From: Myxococcaceae bacterium
Lineage (GTDB): Bacteria > Myxococcota > Myxococcia > Myxococcales > Myxococcaceae
Direction: 5' to 3'
Length of the DNA stretch: 64,000 bases
NCBI GenBank assembly: GCA_017881265.1
Contig: JADGRA010000050.1
Coordinates: 1 to 64,000, forward strand
This document shows positions 35,257 to 44,638 of this stretch, one piece after another. The notes under the pieces were generated by a model. That model worked only from the letters and a program-made list of their open reading frames with translations. It was not told where the DNA came from and did not search any database. Both the position numbers and the translations under genes were made by a program. Positions within the stretch are counted from its first letter, which is position 1. Each line of letters opens with the position of its first letter.

Positions 35257-35258
35257 CG

Positions 35259-35275
35259 CCGGCGCGGTCCGCCGG
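35259..35275. terminator. Possible bidirectional terminator hairpin between convergent genes
   Basis: CCGGCG (35259-35264) and CGCCGG (35270-35275) pair with a 5-base loop directly after the yceI stop, in a 24-base convergent gap. There is no T-tract on either side. Confidence 0.3.
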
Positions 35276-35280
35276 GGCGG

Positions 35281-37803
35281 TCACCCCGTGGTGATGGACT
35301 GGACACCGCCCCGGTAGACGTAGACGCGGGCGGTGTTGGTGCGGGCGTCGGAGGGAACCACGAAAAAGCCCGGCTCGCTGCCGGCGTGGTCTTCCGAGTA
35401 GCCCACCACCTGGCGTCCGTCCCGGAACGTCACCTGCACCCGCTCACCACGCGTGGGCGGGTGCTTGGCACCGGGCGTGAGGACGAAGAAGACGGCCTTC
35501 AGCCGCTGGGAGGGAATCTTCACCATGCGTCCATCCTGCTGCTGCAAGGGCAACACGTCGTCCTGCAGGTCGAGGTCATGGACGGTGCCGCGGTGCACCT
35601 GGCCCTCCAGGGTGTGAATCACCACCCGGTGTTCGCCGTCGACGAAGCCGGGGTTGAGCATCATCGGTGGCCCAAACACGGCCGGCGTGCCCACCGCCGG
35701 GGTCGGTGCAGGACGCCCTCGTTCCGCAGCTGCCGGACGCGGGGGCTCGACCTCGTCCACCAGTTCGAGTAGCGGCAGGGCCGTCTCTTCCTCACTGGCC
35801 ACTGGCTGTAGCGCGGGCGGCGCCCGGGGCGGGGCCGGGACCGCCTTCGAAGGCTCCGGCGTCAAGGAGCGACTGGGGGCCGTGCCGTTGGGCACCGACT
35901 GCGGCGCCCGGGGGGTGGCGACTGGCGGAGCCGTCAGCGGCGGAACTGGGCGCCCAGGCGCCGCCGGCGGCGGCGTGACGGGCGCCCTGGGCGTGGCTGG
36001 CACGGGCTGCGCCAGCCGTTCCATCGGTACGGGTGTGCTGCGCGCAACGGCGGCGGACGAGACGGAACGCGGCGGCGCCTGCTGGACGTCCTGCGGGGCC
36101 ACCGGCGCGCGGAGGGGTTTGTGCGTCTCCGGCGCGGGGGCGACAGCGCCGGCGCCGGAGGGCGGCAGGGGCGTCTTCAGGGCAGCGCTGGAGATGAAGG
36201 GGGGAAGGCCCGGCTCCATCCGTTGCAGGTTGGGAGGCGTTGGCGGCGTCGGGACGCGGGCCGGGGGCGGCTTCGGAAACTGGAAGCCCCGGATGCCTCC
36301 GCTGCCTGGGGGCGGTGACACCGGGAAAGGCGGCAGCGGCGCAGGAGTCGCGAGCTCCTCCACCAAGTCCTCGTCTCCGACAGTCTCCACCTGCTCCTCG
36401 GCCGGAGCCTCCGCGCGCAGCGGCTCGGGCCAGGGGTCCAGACCGCTCTCGCCGAGGGACCCACCGCCGCGGGCGAACTCCTCTGCACTGAGGACGGGAG
36501 GCGCGGCCGAGCCGGGTGCCCAGGTGGAGACAGGGCTGGGCGCCGGGGCCGGTGGGGCGCTGCTGGACGGCGCCGGCTCCTCCGGAGTGGGCGCGACGAG
36601 GTCTGCCCCATGGTTGCCCTGGAGTGCCTCCGGGACCTCCTCCATGACAGACTGAAGAGGCAGGGGAGCTGGCGACAGCGGAACGTCACCCGGCTCGTCG
36701 AGTGCGAAGGCTGGCAGAGGCAGGGGGACCGGAGTGAGCGGCAGGGCCCCCTCGTCGTCGGCTTGGGCCTCTTGCGCGACGGCCTGCGGGGGCACGGGGG
36801 CTGGCGTGAGGGAAACGGCGCCCACCTCCTCGGCCGGGGCGTCGGGCGCGAAGGTGGGGAGAGGCCGGGGGGCCGGCGTGAGGGAAACGGCGCCCACCTC
36901 CTCGGCCGGGGCGTCGGGCACGACGGCCTGCAGCGGCAGGGGGGCTGGGGTGAGACGTACAGCCCCGTCGTCGTCGGTCGGGGCAAAGGGCACGACGGCC
37001 TGCAGGGGCAGGGGGGTCGGGGTGCGGGGGCGAGCGCCCGCGTTGTCGGCCGCGTCAGCCTCGGGAGGAAAGGGGGCCCGTGTCTCACCCGATGGCACGT
37101 CCGGTGGCGGCGCCGCCGCCAGCTCCGCCAAGCCCTGGGCCTGAAGGCTGTCGGCCGAGCCCGCGTCCTCAGGGAGCTCAATCGCCTCGTTTCCCTGCCG
37201 GGAGTAGGAGATGAATTCCACGGCTGCGGCCAGTTGCACGGGGTCGTCGGGGGAGCCACCCAGGTCGACCGCTCGCGTCTCCTGCTGCGGTCGGGCCGCT
37301 GGTGCTTCGTCGAAGGGAGCGGGTGGCGGCTCATCCAGCCCAGGGTCGGTTGGCCGCTCAGCGGCCGTATCAGACCAGGCCGGGGCGTCGATTGCAGGAC
37401 CGACCCAGTTGGGCGAGGCCGGCGCGGCGGGAGTGTCCAGCGAGGGCCCGGCCCAGGCGTCCGCCTCGCTCGCCGTGGCCGGAGCGGCGGCGGCTGGGGC
37501 CACCGCCTCCAAAGGCCCGCCGGGAGCCGGCTGCCAGGCCGGCGTGTTCACCGGAGTCGCGCGCGGCGCAGGCGGGGAGGGCGGGCTGGCGAGTGGCGCG
37601 GCGGGCGCAGCCGCGGCCTGCGGCGCTTCCACCGCCTCCGGGGCAGGCGGTGTAGACAAGTCGACGTTGGCCGGCTCAGGCGGCAGCCCAAGCTGGCGCC
37701 GCAACGCCACCCATCGAGCCGCTTCCGGCTGGGTGAGTGCGCTTCGGCTTCGCCTCTCGCTGAGGGTACGCAGCTCGCGGATGGCTGCGCGCGTGTCGGA
37801 CAT
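35281..37803 (-). CDS. Large Pro-rich protein with 24-residue repeats and a C-terminal PilZ-like/DUF6982-type domain
   Basis: An 840-residue protein with no signal peptide. The N-terminus RELRTLSERRSRSALTQPEA plus RWVALRRQLGLPPEP is a short helical module I associate with myxobacterial PilZ-type proteins. The long middle is low-complexity Pro/Ala/Glu, including six tandem units (DNA 36671-37040) of exactly 72 bases or close to it, each with TPAPLPL-like and AEEVGAV-like parts. The C-terminal 120 residues are folded: HRVVIHTLEGQVHRGTVHDL and LKAVFFVLTPGA, a domain I believe corresponds to DUF6982. I start at ATG 37803 because upstream frame lacks similarity to anything. It is divergent from the pentose phosphate operon. 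Function unknown; signalling scaffold is plausible. Confidence 0.7.
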   Translation of the reverse strand: MSDTRAAIRELRTLSERRSRSALTQPEAARWVALRRQLGLPPEPANVDLSTPPAPEAVEAPQAAAAPAAPLASPPSPPAPRATPVNTPAWQPAPGGPLEAVAPAAAAPATASEADAWAGPSLDTPAAPASPNWVGPAIDAPAWSDTAAERPTDPGLDEPPPAPFDEAPAARPQQETRAVDLGGSPDDPVQLAAAVEFISYSRQGNEAIELPEDAGSADSLQAQGLAELAAAPPPDVPSGETRAPFPPEADAADNAGARPRTPTPLPLQAVVPFAPTDDDGAVRLTPAPLPLQAVVPDAPAEEVGAVSLTPAPRPLPTFAPDAPAEEVGAVSLTPAPVPPQAVAQEAQADDEGALPLTPVPLPLPAFALDEPGDVPLSPAPLPLQSVMEEVPEALQGNHGADLVAPTPEEPAPSSSAPPAPAPSPVSTWAPGSAAPPVLSAEEFARGGGSLGESGLDPWPEPLRAEAPAEEQVETVGDEDLVEELATPAPLPPFPVSPPPGSGGIRGFQFPKPPPARVPTPPTPPNLQRMEPGLPPFISSAALKTPLPPSGAGAVAPAPETHKPLRAPVAPQDVQQAPPRSVSSAAVARSTPVPMERLAQPVPATPRAPVTPPPAAPGRPVPPLTAPPVATPRAPQSVPNGTAPSRSLTPEPSKAVPAPPRAPPALQPVASEEETALPLLELVDEVEPPRPAAAERGRPAPTPAVGTPAVFGPPMMLNPGFVDGEHRVVIHTLEGQVHRGTVHDLDLQDDVLPLQQQDGRMVKIPSQRLKAVFFVLTPGAKHPPTRGERVQVTFRDGRQVVGYSEDHAGSEPGFFVVPSDARTNTARVYVYRGGVQSITTG
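36671..37040 (-). repeat. Tandem 72-bp (24-residue) coding repeat
   Basis: The phase-marking segment GGxGTG on the plus strand recurs at 36731, 36803, 36875, 36947 and 37019, exactly 72 bases apart each time, with a further, shorter unit before it (36671, 60 bases). Two neighbouring units around 36803 and 36875 are nearly identical at DNA level over about 50 bases, which points to recent slippage or unequal crossing-over. The repeat stays in frame. Confidence 0.85.
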
Positions 37804-38109
37804 CCGTCGCTCTGTCGCGGCCGGCCCCCAGTGGAGGACGCGGGCCGCTTTTCTCGAAAAGGCAGGGCGGAGTGTACGGCCTTTTTCGCAGCTGGGCAGT
37901 TTGACGACGCTTGTCGGATGTTTGGCGCCGATGTGGGTTTGGGGTGGAAGCCCCGGCGCCAATCCGCTACGACGTTCTTGCGTCCGGACGCAGCGCCATG
38001 TCCGGTGGCGGATGTGTCACACGGCGGCGGCTTGCCCACACCGGTCGGTGTGGCGCAGAACCTGGGGGGACGTCCCCAACCGTCGCGCTACCCAAGGGAG
38101 CATGCCCCC
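37804..38109. promoter_or_regulatory. 306-bp divergent intergenic region with clustered palindromes
   Basis: This is the largest gene-free stretch of the window. On the plus strand it holds an AAAAGGC ... GCCTTTTT inverted pair near 37857-37889, TTGGCGCCG/CGGCGCCAA at 37922-37930 and 37954-37962 (perfect 9-base arms, 23-base spacer, with a GGGG...CCCC pair nested inside), the perfect 14-base palindrome TGCGTCCGGACGCA at 37979-37992, GTGTCACAC at 38014-38022, and CCACACCG-GT-CGGTGTGG at 38036-38053. The tkt ribosome site AAGGGAG follows at about 38095. It must hold the promoters for the Pro-rich gene and the tkt operon. No convincing -35/-10 pair is seen. Confidence 0.6.
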
Positions 38110-40164
38110 GTGCCCAGCCCAAGCATCGCGCAGCTCGCCATCAACACCCTGCGGACGCTGAGCATCGACGCGGTCCAGAAAGCCAACTCCGGCCATCCAG
38201 GGGCGCCGATGGGCTTTGCCCCGGTGGCCTACGCCCTGTTTCGCGACCAGCTGCGCTACGACCCCACCGAGCCGCTCTGGCCCAACCGCGACCGCTTCGT
38301 CCTGTCGAATGGGCACGCGTCGATGCTGCTGTATTCGACGCTGTTCCTCGCCGGCGTGCGCAGCGTGGACAAGGACGGCAAGGTCGGAGCTGGGCCAGCC
38401 GTGTCGCTGGATGACATCAAAGCGTTCCGGCAGCTGGGCAGCCGGACGCCGGGGCATCCGGAGTACGGGCTCACCACCGGTGTCGAGGCGACAACGGGCC
38501 CCCTCGGTCAAGGGGTGGCGAACAGCGTGGGCATGGCCATCGCGTCCAGGTGGCTCGGCACCCGGTACAACCGGCCCGGCAAGACGCTCTTCGACTTCGA
38601 CGTGTACGCCATCTGCGGCGATGGCTGCCTCATGGAGGGCATCTCCTCCGAGGCAGCGTCGTTGGCCGGCCACCTCCAGCTGGCCAACCTGTGCTGGATT
38701 TACGACAACAACCACATCAGCCTGGACGGGAAGACCGCCCTTTCCTTCTCCGAGGATGCCGCCGCGCGCTTCGCTTCCATGGGCTGGGCCGTCACCCATG
38801 TCGACGACGCGAACGACCTCGGCAAGCTCGCCGGGGCCTTCGCCTTCTTCAAGAGGACTTCCGACCGGCCCACGCTGCTCATCGTGGACAGCCACATCGG
38901 CTACGGCTCCCCGAAGAAGCAAGACACCAGCGCCGCCCACGGCGAACCGTTGGGCGTGGAGGAAGTCCGTGCGGCCAAGCGCAACTACGGCTGGCCGGAG
39001 GACGCGCAATTTCTCGTCCCGGACGGGGTGCTGGAGGATTTTGCGCAGGGGCTGGGCAAGCGGGGGAGGGCGGCGCGCGAGGCCTGGCAGCAGCTGTTCC
39101 TGGAATACCGCCGCGACCACCCGGACCTTGCCCATGAGGTGGACTGCATGGCGCGGCGTGACCTGCCGCAGGGCTGGGAAGCGGCGCTCAGCGCCTTTCC
39201 GCCGGACGCCAAGGGGATGGCAACGCGCGAGTCGTCGGGGCGGGTGCTCGAGGCTCTCGGCGAGCGCATCCCGTGGATTGTCGGAGGTGCCGCAGACCTG
39301 AGCGGCTCCACCCGGACGGCCTTCAAGGGCGAGGGCCCGATGGAGGCCGACCACCCCGCCGCGCGCAACGTCTATTACGGGGTTCGCGAGCACGCGATGG
39401 GAGGCGTTGTCAACGGCCTGGTGCTCAGCGGGCTCCGGGGCTACGGGGCCACCTTCTTCACGTTCACCGACTACATGCGCACGCCCATCCGGCTTTCCGC
39501 GCTGATGGAGATTCCGTCGCTGTGGGTGATGACCCACGACTCCATCGGGCTTGGCGAAGACGGGCCGACGCACCAGCCCGTCGAGCAGCTTGCTGCACTG
39601 CGCGCCGTCCCGCACCTCCTCGTCTTCCGACCGGCGGACGCCAACGAAGTGGTCGAGTGTTGGCGTGTCATCCTGCAGAACCGGCACCGGCCGTCCCTGC
39701 TGGTGCTGAGCCGCCAGGCGCTGCCCACCTACGACCGGAGCCAGTTCGGCGCCGCGGCCGGAACGGCTCGCGGGGCGTACGTCCTGGCCGAGGCCGCCGG
39801 CGGCCTCCCGCAGGTCTTGCTGCTCTCCACCGGCAGCGAGGTGTCCATGGCGGTCGTCGCGCGCGCCCAGCTGGCCGAGGGCGGCATCCGGGCCCGGGTG
39901 GTGAGCATGCCCTGCTGGCAACTGTTCGAGGAGCAAGACGCCGCCTACCGGGAAAACGTCCTGCCCGAAGCGGTGACGGCCCGGGTGTCGATGGAGGCAG
40001 CGGCAGTGCTGGGGTGGGACCGGTACGTGGGCCCGCGGGGCACCATCCTCGGGATGCGGAGCTTCGGCGCCTCGGCGCCGATAAAGGACGTCCAGAAGCA
40101 CTTTGGCCTCACCCCGGAGCACATCGCCGAAGCGGCACGGGCCCTGGTCCAGGGCAGGAGGTAG
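38110..40164 (+). CDS. tkt: Transketolase
   Basis: A thiamine diphosphate enzyme that moves two-carbon units between pentose and other sugar phosphates. The 684-residue protein has NSGHPGAPMGFAPVAYALF at the N-terminus, the ThDP motif GDGCLMEGISSEAASLAGH and its Asn-Asn end in YDNNHISLDG, and in the pyrimidine domain FTFTDYMRTPIRLSALMEIP and HDSIGLGEDGPTHQPVEQLA. I take GTG 38110 as start: it gives the family-like PSPSIAQLAINTLRT and has AAGGGAG nine bases upstream. It is the first gene of a five-gene sugar phosphate operon and lies 85 bases before the transaldolase gene. Confidence 0.96.
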   Translation: MPSPSIAQLAINTLRTLSIDAVQKANSGHPGAPMGFAPVAYALFRDQLRYDPTEPLWPNRDRFVLSNGHASMLLYSTLFLAGVRSVDKDGKVGAGPAVSLDDIKAFRQLGSRTPGHPEYGLTTGVEATTGPLGQGVANSVGMAIASRWLGTRYNRPGKTLFDFDVYAICGDGCLMEGISSEAASLAGHLQLANLCWIYDNNHISLDGKTALSFSEDAAARFASMGWAVTHVDDANDLGKLAGAFAFFKRTSDRPTLLIVDSHIGYGSPKKQDTSAAHGEPLGVEEVRAAKRNYGWPEDAQFLVPDGVLEDFAQGLGKRGRAAREAWQQLFLEYRRDHPDLAHEVDCMARRDLPQGWEAALSAFPPDAKGMATRESSGRVLEALGERIPWIVGGAADLSGSTRTAFKGEGPMEADHPAARNVYYGVREHAMGGVVNGLVLSGLRGYGATFFTFTDYMRTPIRLSALMEIPSLWVMTHDSIGLGEDGPTHQPVEQLAALRAVPHLLVFRPADANEVVECWRVILQNRHRPSLLVLSRQALPTYDRSQFGAAAGTARGAYVLAEAAGGLPQVLLLSTGSEVSMAVVARAQLAEGGIRARVVSMPCWQLFEEQDAAYRENVLPEAVTARVSMEAAAVLGWDRYVGPRGTILGMRSFGASAPIKDVQKHFGLTPEHIAEAARALVQGRR

Positions 40165-40249
40165 GACCCGTGCCGGCCAGCCACCTGTGGCTTCCGAGCG
40201 GCGGCGCACCTCCCGCGCAGCCCACCGGAGCCAACCGCAAGGAGACACC

Positions 40250-41383
40250 ATGAATCCCATCGAACAGCTCGGGCAGGCCGGCCAAAGCGTCTGGCTGGAC
40301 TTCATGCAGCGAAGCCTGCTCACCACGGGGGCGCTGGCCAAACTCATCGCCGAGGACCGCATCCGGGGGCTGACGTCCAACCCCACCATCTTCGAGAAGG
40401 CGGTGGCCGGAAGCCACGACTACGACGAGCTCTTCGCCGAGCTCGGGCCGCAGGGGAAAACGGTCGCGCAGGCCTACGACGCCCTGACCCTCAGGGACAT
40501 CCGCGACGCGGCGCGCATCTTCCGTCCGGTGTGGGAGTCCTCAGCCCACCGCGACGGGTACTGCTCGCTCGAGGTCTCCCCCAAGCTGGCCCGCGACACC
40601 AAGGGTTCCATCGAGGAAGCGCGCCGGCTGTGGAAGGCCCTCGGAGCACCCAACGTGATGATTAAGATTCCCGGAACGCTCGAGGGCGTCCCGGCCATCG
40701 AGCAGTGCATCAGCGAGGGCATCAACATCAACGTCACGCTCCTCTTCAGCCAGGAGGCGTACGTCAGTGTCACCGAGGCGTACCTGCGGGGCCTCGAACG
40801 ACGCACCAAGGAAGGCCAGGACGTCTCCGGACTGGCCTCGGTAGCCAGTTTCTTCGTCAGCCGTATTGACTCCGAAGTGGAGAAGCGAATCGGCCAGGCC
40901 CGTGCCAAAGGCGTCGACGAACGACGGTCTCGACTCTTCGATGCCGTGCTGGGCAAGGTGGCCATCGCCAACGCCAAGCTCGCCTACCGGCGCTACCAGG
41001 GCCTGTTCAGCGGACCCAGGTGGGAAGCGCTTGCGAAGAAGGGCGCGCACACCCAGCGGGTGCTGTGGGCGAGCACCGGAACCAAGAATCCCAAGTACTC
41101 CGACGTGCTGTACGTGGAGGAGCTCATCGGTCAGGACACGGTGAACACCGTGCCGCCGGCCACCCTGGATGCCTTCCGGGACCATGGCCAGGTCCGCCCG
41201 AGCCTCACCGAGGACCTGCCCGGCGCGGAGAGCGCCATGCGCACGCTCGAGGAGGCCGGCATCTCGATGAAGGCCGTCACGGACACGCTGGTGGTGGAAG
41301 GGGTGCAGAAGTTCGCCGAATCCTTCGACGACCTCTTCAAGGCGATTGGCGACCGACTGCGCGGCCCCGGGAGCAAGGCGTGA
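40250..41383 (+). CDS. tal: Transaldolase (long TalA-like form)
   Basis: It transfers dihydroxyacetone units between sedoheptulose-7-phosphate and glyceraldehyde-3-phosphate. The 377-residue protein is of the long form (about 370 residues) common in high-GC bacteria. [13 protein letters not shown], the Schiff-base lysine Lys139 in VMIKIPGT, and [15 protein letters not shown] are all present, then [14 protein letters not shown] and [11 protein letters not shown]. The ATG at 40250 has a strong AAGGAG site seven bases before. It sits between tkt and zwf in the operon. Confidence 0.95.
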   Translation: MNPIEQLGQAGQSVWLDFMQRSLLTTGALAKLIAEDRIRGLTSNPTIFEKAVAGSHDYDELFAELGPQGKTVAQAYDALTLRDIRDAARIFRPVWESSAHRDGYCSLEVSPKLARDTKGSIEEARRLWKALGAPNVMIKIPGTLEGVPAIEQCISEGININVTLLFSQEAYVSVTEAYLRGLERRTKEGQDVSGLASVASFFVSRIDSEVEKRIGQARAKGVDERRSRLFDAVLGKVAIANAKLAYRRYQGLFSGPRWEALAKKGAHTQRVLWASTGTKNPKYSDVLYVEELIGQDTVNTVPPATLDAFRDHGQVRPSLTEDLPGAESAMRTLEEAGISMKAVTDTLVVEGVQKFAESFDDLFKAIGDRLRGPGSKA

Positions 41384-41405
41384 CCGCTCTCCAGCCGGAG
41401 ACACC

Positions 41406-42947
41406 ATGGAAGGAGCGCTCGTGAATGCGCCGCCGGTGAAGACGGGCGTCGAAGTGCGGGTCGGAGACCCGTGCCTGGTCATCATCTTCGGCGCCTCGGG
41501 CGACCTCACCCAGCGCAAGCTGGTCCCGGCGCTCTTCAACCTTCAAAACCAGGGGTTCCTCGCCCGGGACGTCGGCGTGGTAGGCGTGGCCCGCTCGGAG
41601 ATGTCGCACGCCAACTTCCGCGAGAAGATGAAGCCCGACGAGTCGGTCTTGGCAACAGAAGAGGCGCGGAGGGCCTGGGGGGTGCTCTCCGAGCGCATCT
41701 TCTACCAGGCGGGCGACGTGTCTCAGGCCGAGACCTTCCAGCAGCTGCGAGACTTCTTGGCCAAGCTCGACACGCAGCTGAAGACGCCCGGGAACTACAT
41801 GTTCTACCTCTCGGTGGCGCCCGAGTTCTTCGCCCCCATCGTGAAGGGCCTCGGCGGCGCGGGGCTGCTCGAGGAAGCGGCAGGGCACTGGCGCCGCGTC
41901 GTCATCGAGAAGCCCTTTGGCCACGACCTGCCGTCCGCCATACAGCTCAACCGCGATTTGCGGTCGGTGGTGAGCGAGCGACAGATTTTTCGCATCGACC
42001 ACTACCTGGGTAAGGAGACCGTCCAGAACCTGCTGGTCTTCCGCTTCGGCAACAGCATCTTCGAGCCCATCTGGAACCACCACTACATCGACCACGTGCA
42101 GGTTACCGCGGCCGAGGAACTCGGGGTGGAAGCCCGCGGCGGCTACTACGACAACGCGGGCGCCCTGCGGGACATGGTCCCCAACCACATCGCACAGCTG
42201 GTCAGCCTGGTGGGGATGGAGCCGCCCATCTCGTTTCACGCAGACGCGGTCCGGGACGAGCAGGTGAAGTTGCTCAAGAGCATCCAACCGCTGTCGCCGG
42301 AGGACGTCCTTCACGCCGCGGTGCGTGGCCAGTACGGCTCGGGCCAGGTGAAGGGCCAGAAGGTCCCGGGCTACCGCGAGGAGGAGAAGGTGTCGCCCGA
42401 GAGCAACACCGACACCTTCGTGGCCTTGCGCCTCTACATCGACAACTGGCGCTGGGCTCACGTCCCCTTCTACGTGCGGACCGGCAAGCGCATGCCCAAG
42501 CGCGTGACGGAAATCGTCATCCAATTCAAGGCCGCACCCTTCATGCTCTTCACCCGGACGCCGGTGAGTCATCTCACCACCAACCGCCTCTTCGTGCGCA
42601 TCCAGCCCGACGAGGGTATCTCGCTGCGGTTCGGGGCCAAGGTGCCTGGTCCCATCCTGGAGATGGGCGCGGTGAAAATGGACTTCCGGTACGTCGACTG
42701 GTTCGGGGCAAAGCCCAGCACTGGCTACGAAACCCTGCTCTACGACGCGATGGTGGGCGAGGCGACCCTGTTTCAGCGTGCCGACATGGTGGAGGCGGGC
42801 TGGAGGATGGTGCAGCCGTTGATTGACGTTTGGAAGGCGCTGCCCCCGCGAGACTTCCCCAACTACGCAGCCGGCAGTTGGGGCCCCGCCGAGGCGGACG
42901 CCTTGCTCGAGCGAGACGGACGACACTGGGAGAATGGCGACGCGTGA
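41406..42947 (+). CDS. zwf: Glucose-6-phosphate 1-dehydrogenase
   Basis: The first enzyme of the oxidative pentose phosphate branch, making NADPH and 6-phosphogluconolactone. The 513-residue protein has [18 protein letters not shown] for the nucleotide fold and the active site RIDHYLGKE at 196-204 with His199. [11 protein letters not shown] is also typical. The ATG at 41406 has GGAGACACC before it, exactly as in the upstream gene; a GTG at 41421 with a better AAGGAG site is an alternative. No 6-phosphogluconolactonase or gnd follows in this operon. Confidence 0.96.
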   Translation: MEGALVNAPPVKTGVEVRVGDPCLVIIFGASGDLTQRKLVPALFNLQNQGFLARDVGVVGVARSEMSHANFREKMKPDESVLATEEARRAWGVLSERIFYQAGDVSQAETFQQLRDFLAKLDTQLKTPGNYMFYLSVAPEFFAPIVKGLGGAGLLEEAAGHWRRVVIEKPFGHDLPSAIQLNRDLRSVVSERQIFRIDHYLGKETVQNLLVFRFGNSIFEPIWNHHYIDHVQVTAAEELGVEARGGYYDNAGALRDMVPNHIAQLVSLVGMEPPISFHADAVRDEQVKLLKSIQPLSPEDVLHAAVRGQYGSGQVKGQKVPGYREEEKVSPESNTDTFVALRLYIDNWRWAHVPFYVRTGKRMPKRVTEIVIQFKAAPFMLFTRTPVSHLTTNRLFVRIQPDEGISLRFGAKVPGPILEMGAVKMDFRYVDWFGAKPSTGYETLLYDAMVGEATLFQRADMVEAGWRMVQPLIDVWKALPPRDFPNYAAGSWGPAEADALLERDGRHWENGDA

Positions 42948-43927
42948 TTGTGGCCGGCGACATTGGCGGGACCCACGCCCGGCTGGGTCTCTTCGAGGTG
43001 CGCCAGGGAATCCCAACGCTGCTGACCGACCGCAACTACCCGAGCCCTGAGTTCTCCGGCCTCGAGGCCGTGGTTCGCACATTCCTCCAGGAGACCGAGG
43101 CTGTCCCCCGACACGCGGCCTTCGGCGTCGCCGGACCGGTGCACGAAGGACGGGTTCGCACGCCCAACCTTCCCTGGGAAGTGGATGGTGAGGGGCTGGC
43201 GTCGGAGCTGGGGGTTCCCTCCGTCTCGCTCATCAACGACCTGGAGGCCCTGGCGTACGGAATTCCGTTGGTCGGGCCGTCCGCCCTGGTGGTGCTCAAC
43301 CCGGGCGTCGAAACCCAGGGCAACCGCGCGGTCGTCGCCGCTGGGACCGGCCTTGGTGTCGCCGGCCTGGTGTGGGACGGCACGCGTCACCACCCGTTCG
43401 CCACCGAGGGGGGCCACATGGACTTCGCCCCGCGCAGCGCCCTCGAAGCGGAGTTGATGCTTTACCTGTCGACGCGGTTTGGCCGGGTGAGCAACGAGCG
43501 CATCCTCTCCGGAGCCGGCCTGAGCAACGTCTACGACTTCCTGTGCGAGAGCGGCCGCGGCGAGGAGCCAGCCTGGCTCACCAAGCGCCTGGCCACCGAG
43601 GACCGCGCGCGGGTCATCTCGGCCTGCGGTTTGGACCGGTCGAGCCCGGTGTGCTCCCAGGCCCTGGACCTCTTCGCCTGTGTGTACGGGGCGGTGGCCG
43701 GCAACGTCGCGCTGCTCTTCCTCGCCACCGGCGGCATCTACCTTGGCGGCGGCATCGCCCCCAAGGTGCTGGCGCGGCTGCAGGACCCGACACTGTTTCG
43801 CGCCGCCTTCATCGACAAGGGCCGGCTCCGGCCCCTGGTCGAGCAGACGCCCGTGCGGGTGGTTCTGGATGACCAGGTGGGCATGCGGGGCGCGGCCCAG
43901 GTCGCCGCCCAGGGAGGCGTTCGATGA
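42944..43927 (+). CDS. glk: Glucokinase (Glk family)
   Basis: It phosphorylates glucose to glucose-6-phosphate with ATP, feeding the preceding zwf step. The 327-residue protein is of the E. coli Glk type, not ROK: phosphate loop [14 protein letters not shown], then [47 protein letters not shown] and [14 protein letters not shown]. The start is GTG 42944, overlapping the zwf stop by 4 bases; the stop in turn overlaps rpe by 4 bases. Tight coupling supports coordinated expression. Confidence 0.94.
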   Translation: MIVAGDIGGTHARLGLFEVRQGIPTLLTDRNYPSPEFSGLEAVVRTFLQETEAVPRHAAFGVAGPVHEGRVRTPNLPWEVDGEGLASELGVPSVSLINDLEALAYGIPLVGPSALVVLNPGVETQGNRAVVAAGTGLGVAGLVWDGTRHHPFATEGGHMDFAPRSALEAELMLYLSTRFGRVSNERILSGAGLSNVYDFLCESGRGEEPAWLTKRLATEDRARVISACGLDRSSPVCSQALDLFACVYGAVAGNVALLFLATGGIYLGGGIAPKVLARLQDPTLFRAAFIDKGRLRPLVEQTPVRVVLDDQVGMRGAAQVAAQGGVR

Positions 43928-44598
43928 AAATAGTCCCCTCCATCCTGGCCGCGGACTACCTGCGGCTGGGCGAACAGGTGGCGGACGCCGAACGGGGCGG
44001 GGCGCAGCGCTTCCACATCGACGTGATGGACGGGGCCTTCGTCCCCAATTACTCCCTTGGCATCCCCATCGTCGAAGCGATGCGCCGCGGGACCAAACTC
44101 CCGCTGGAAGTCCACCTGATGATTGAGCGGCCCGAGCGCTACACCGAGTCGTTCATCAAGGCGGGGGGGGATTTGCTCATCCTCCACCAGGAGGCCACGC
44201 CCCAGCTGCACCGTGCCGTGCAGCAGGTACAGGCGATGGGGAAGGCGGTGGGAGTGGGGCTGAACCCGGGCACGCCGCTCAACACCATCGAGGACATGGT
44301 GGAGGACCTCGACCTGTTGCTGCTGATGACGGTCAACCCAGGCTTCGGTGGCCAGAAATTCATCTCCTCGGTGCTGTCGAAGCTGCAGCGCGCCCGTGCC
44401 TTGCTCCGCGAGCGAGCTCCAGCGTGTGAGCTCGAGGTCGACGGCGGCGTGGACATGACGACTGGGCCCCTCGCCGTCGCCGCCGGGGCGGATGTCCTCG
44501 TGGCCGGAACCTGCGTCTTCACCCACCCGGGCGGGCCGGGTGCAGGGGTCCGCGCGTTGCGCGAGGCGTGCGCCCAGGGCACCCCCTCGACGCTGTAG
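43924..44598 (+). CDS. rpe: Ribulose-phosphate 3-epimerase
   Basis: It interconverts ribulose-5-phosphate and xylulose-5-phosphate, the pentose that transketolase uses. This 224-residue TIM-barrel protein starts [19 protein letters not shown] and has FHIDVMDGAFVPN, LEVHLMIERPERY, LMTVNPGFGGQKFI and CELEVDGGV, all catalytic and metal-binding segments. ATGA overlap with glk. It is the last gene of the operon and ends convergently with the glutamate dehydrogenase gene. Confidence 0.97.
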   Translation: MKIVPSILAADYLRLGEQVADAERGGAQRFHIDVMDGAFVPNYSLGIPIVEAMRRGTKLPLEVHLMIERPERYTESFIKAGGDLLILHQEATPQLHRAVQQVQAMGKAVGVGLNPGTPLNTIEDMVEDLDLLLLMTVNPGFGGQKFISSVLSKLQRARALLRERAPACELEVDGGVDMTTGPLAVAAGADVLVAGTCVFTHPGGPGAGVRALREACAQGTPSTL

Positions 44599-44638
44599 TC
44601 CGGGGGGCAGACGCCCGGGGGCATGGGCCTGCTTCCCT

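Noticed and set aside
36671..37040. CRISPR-like array suggested by regular spacing
   Set aside because: The 72-base units are in frame within a coding region and lack unique spacers between short palindromic repeats.
36610..38109. A long upstream extension of the transketolase frame
   Set aside because: The first 500 codons of the open frame are antisense to the Pro-rich gene and unlike transketolase; GTG 38110 with AAGGGAG gives the family-typical N-terminus.
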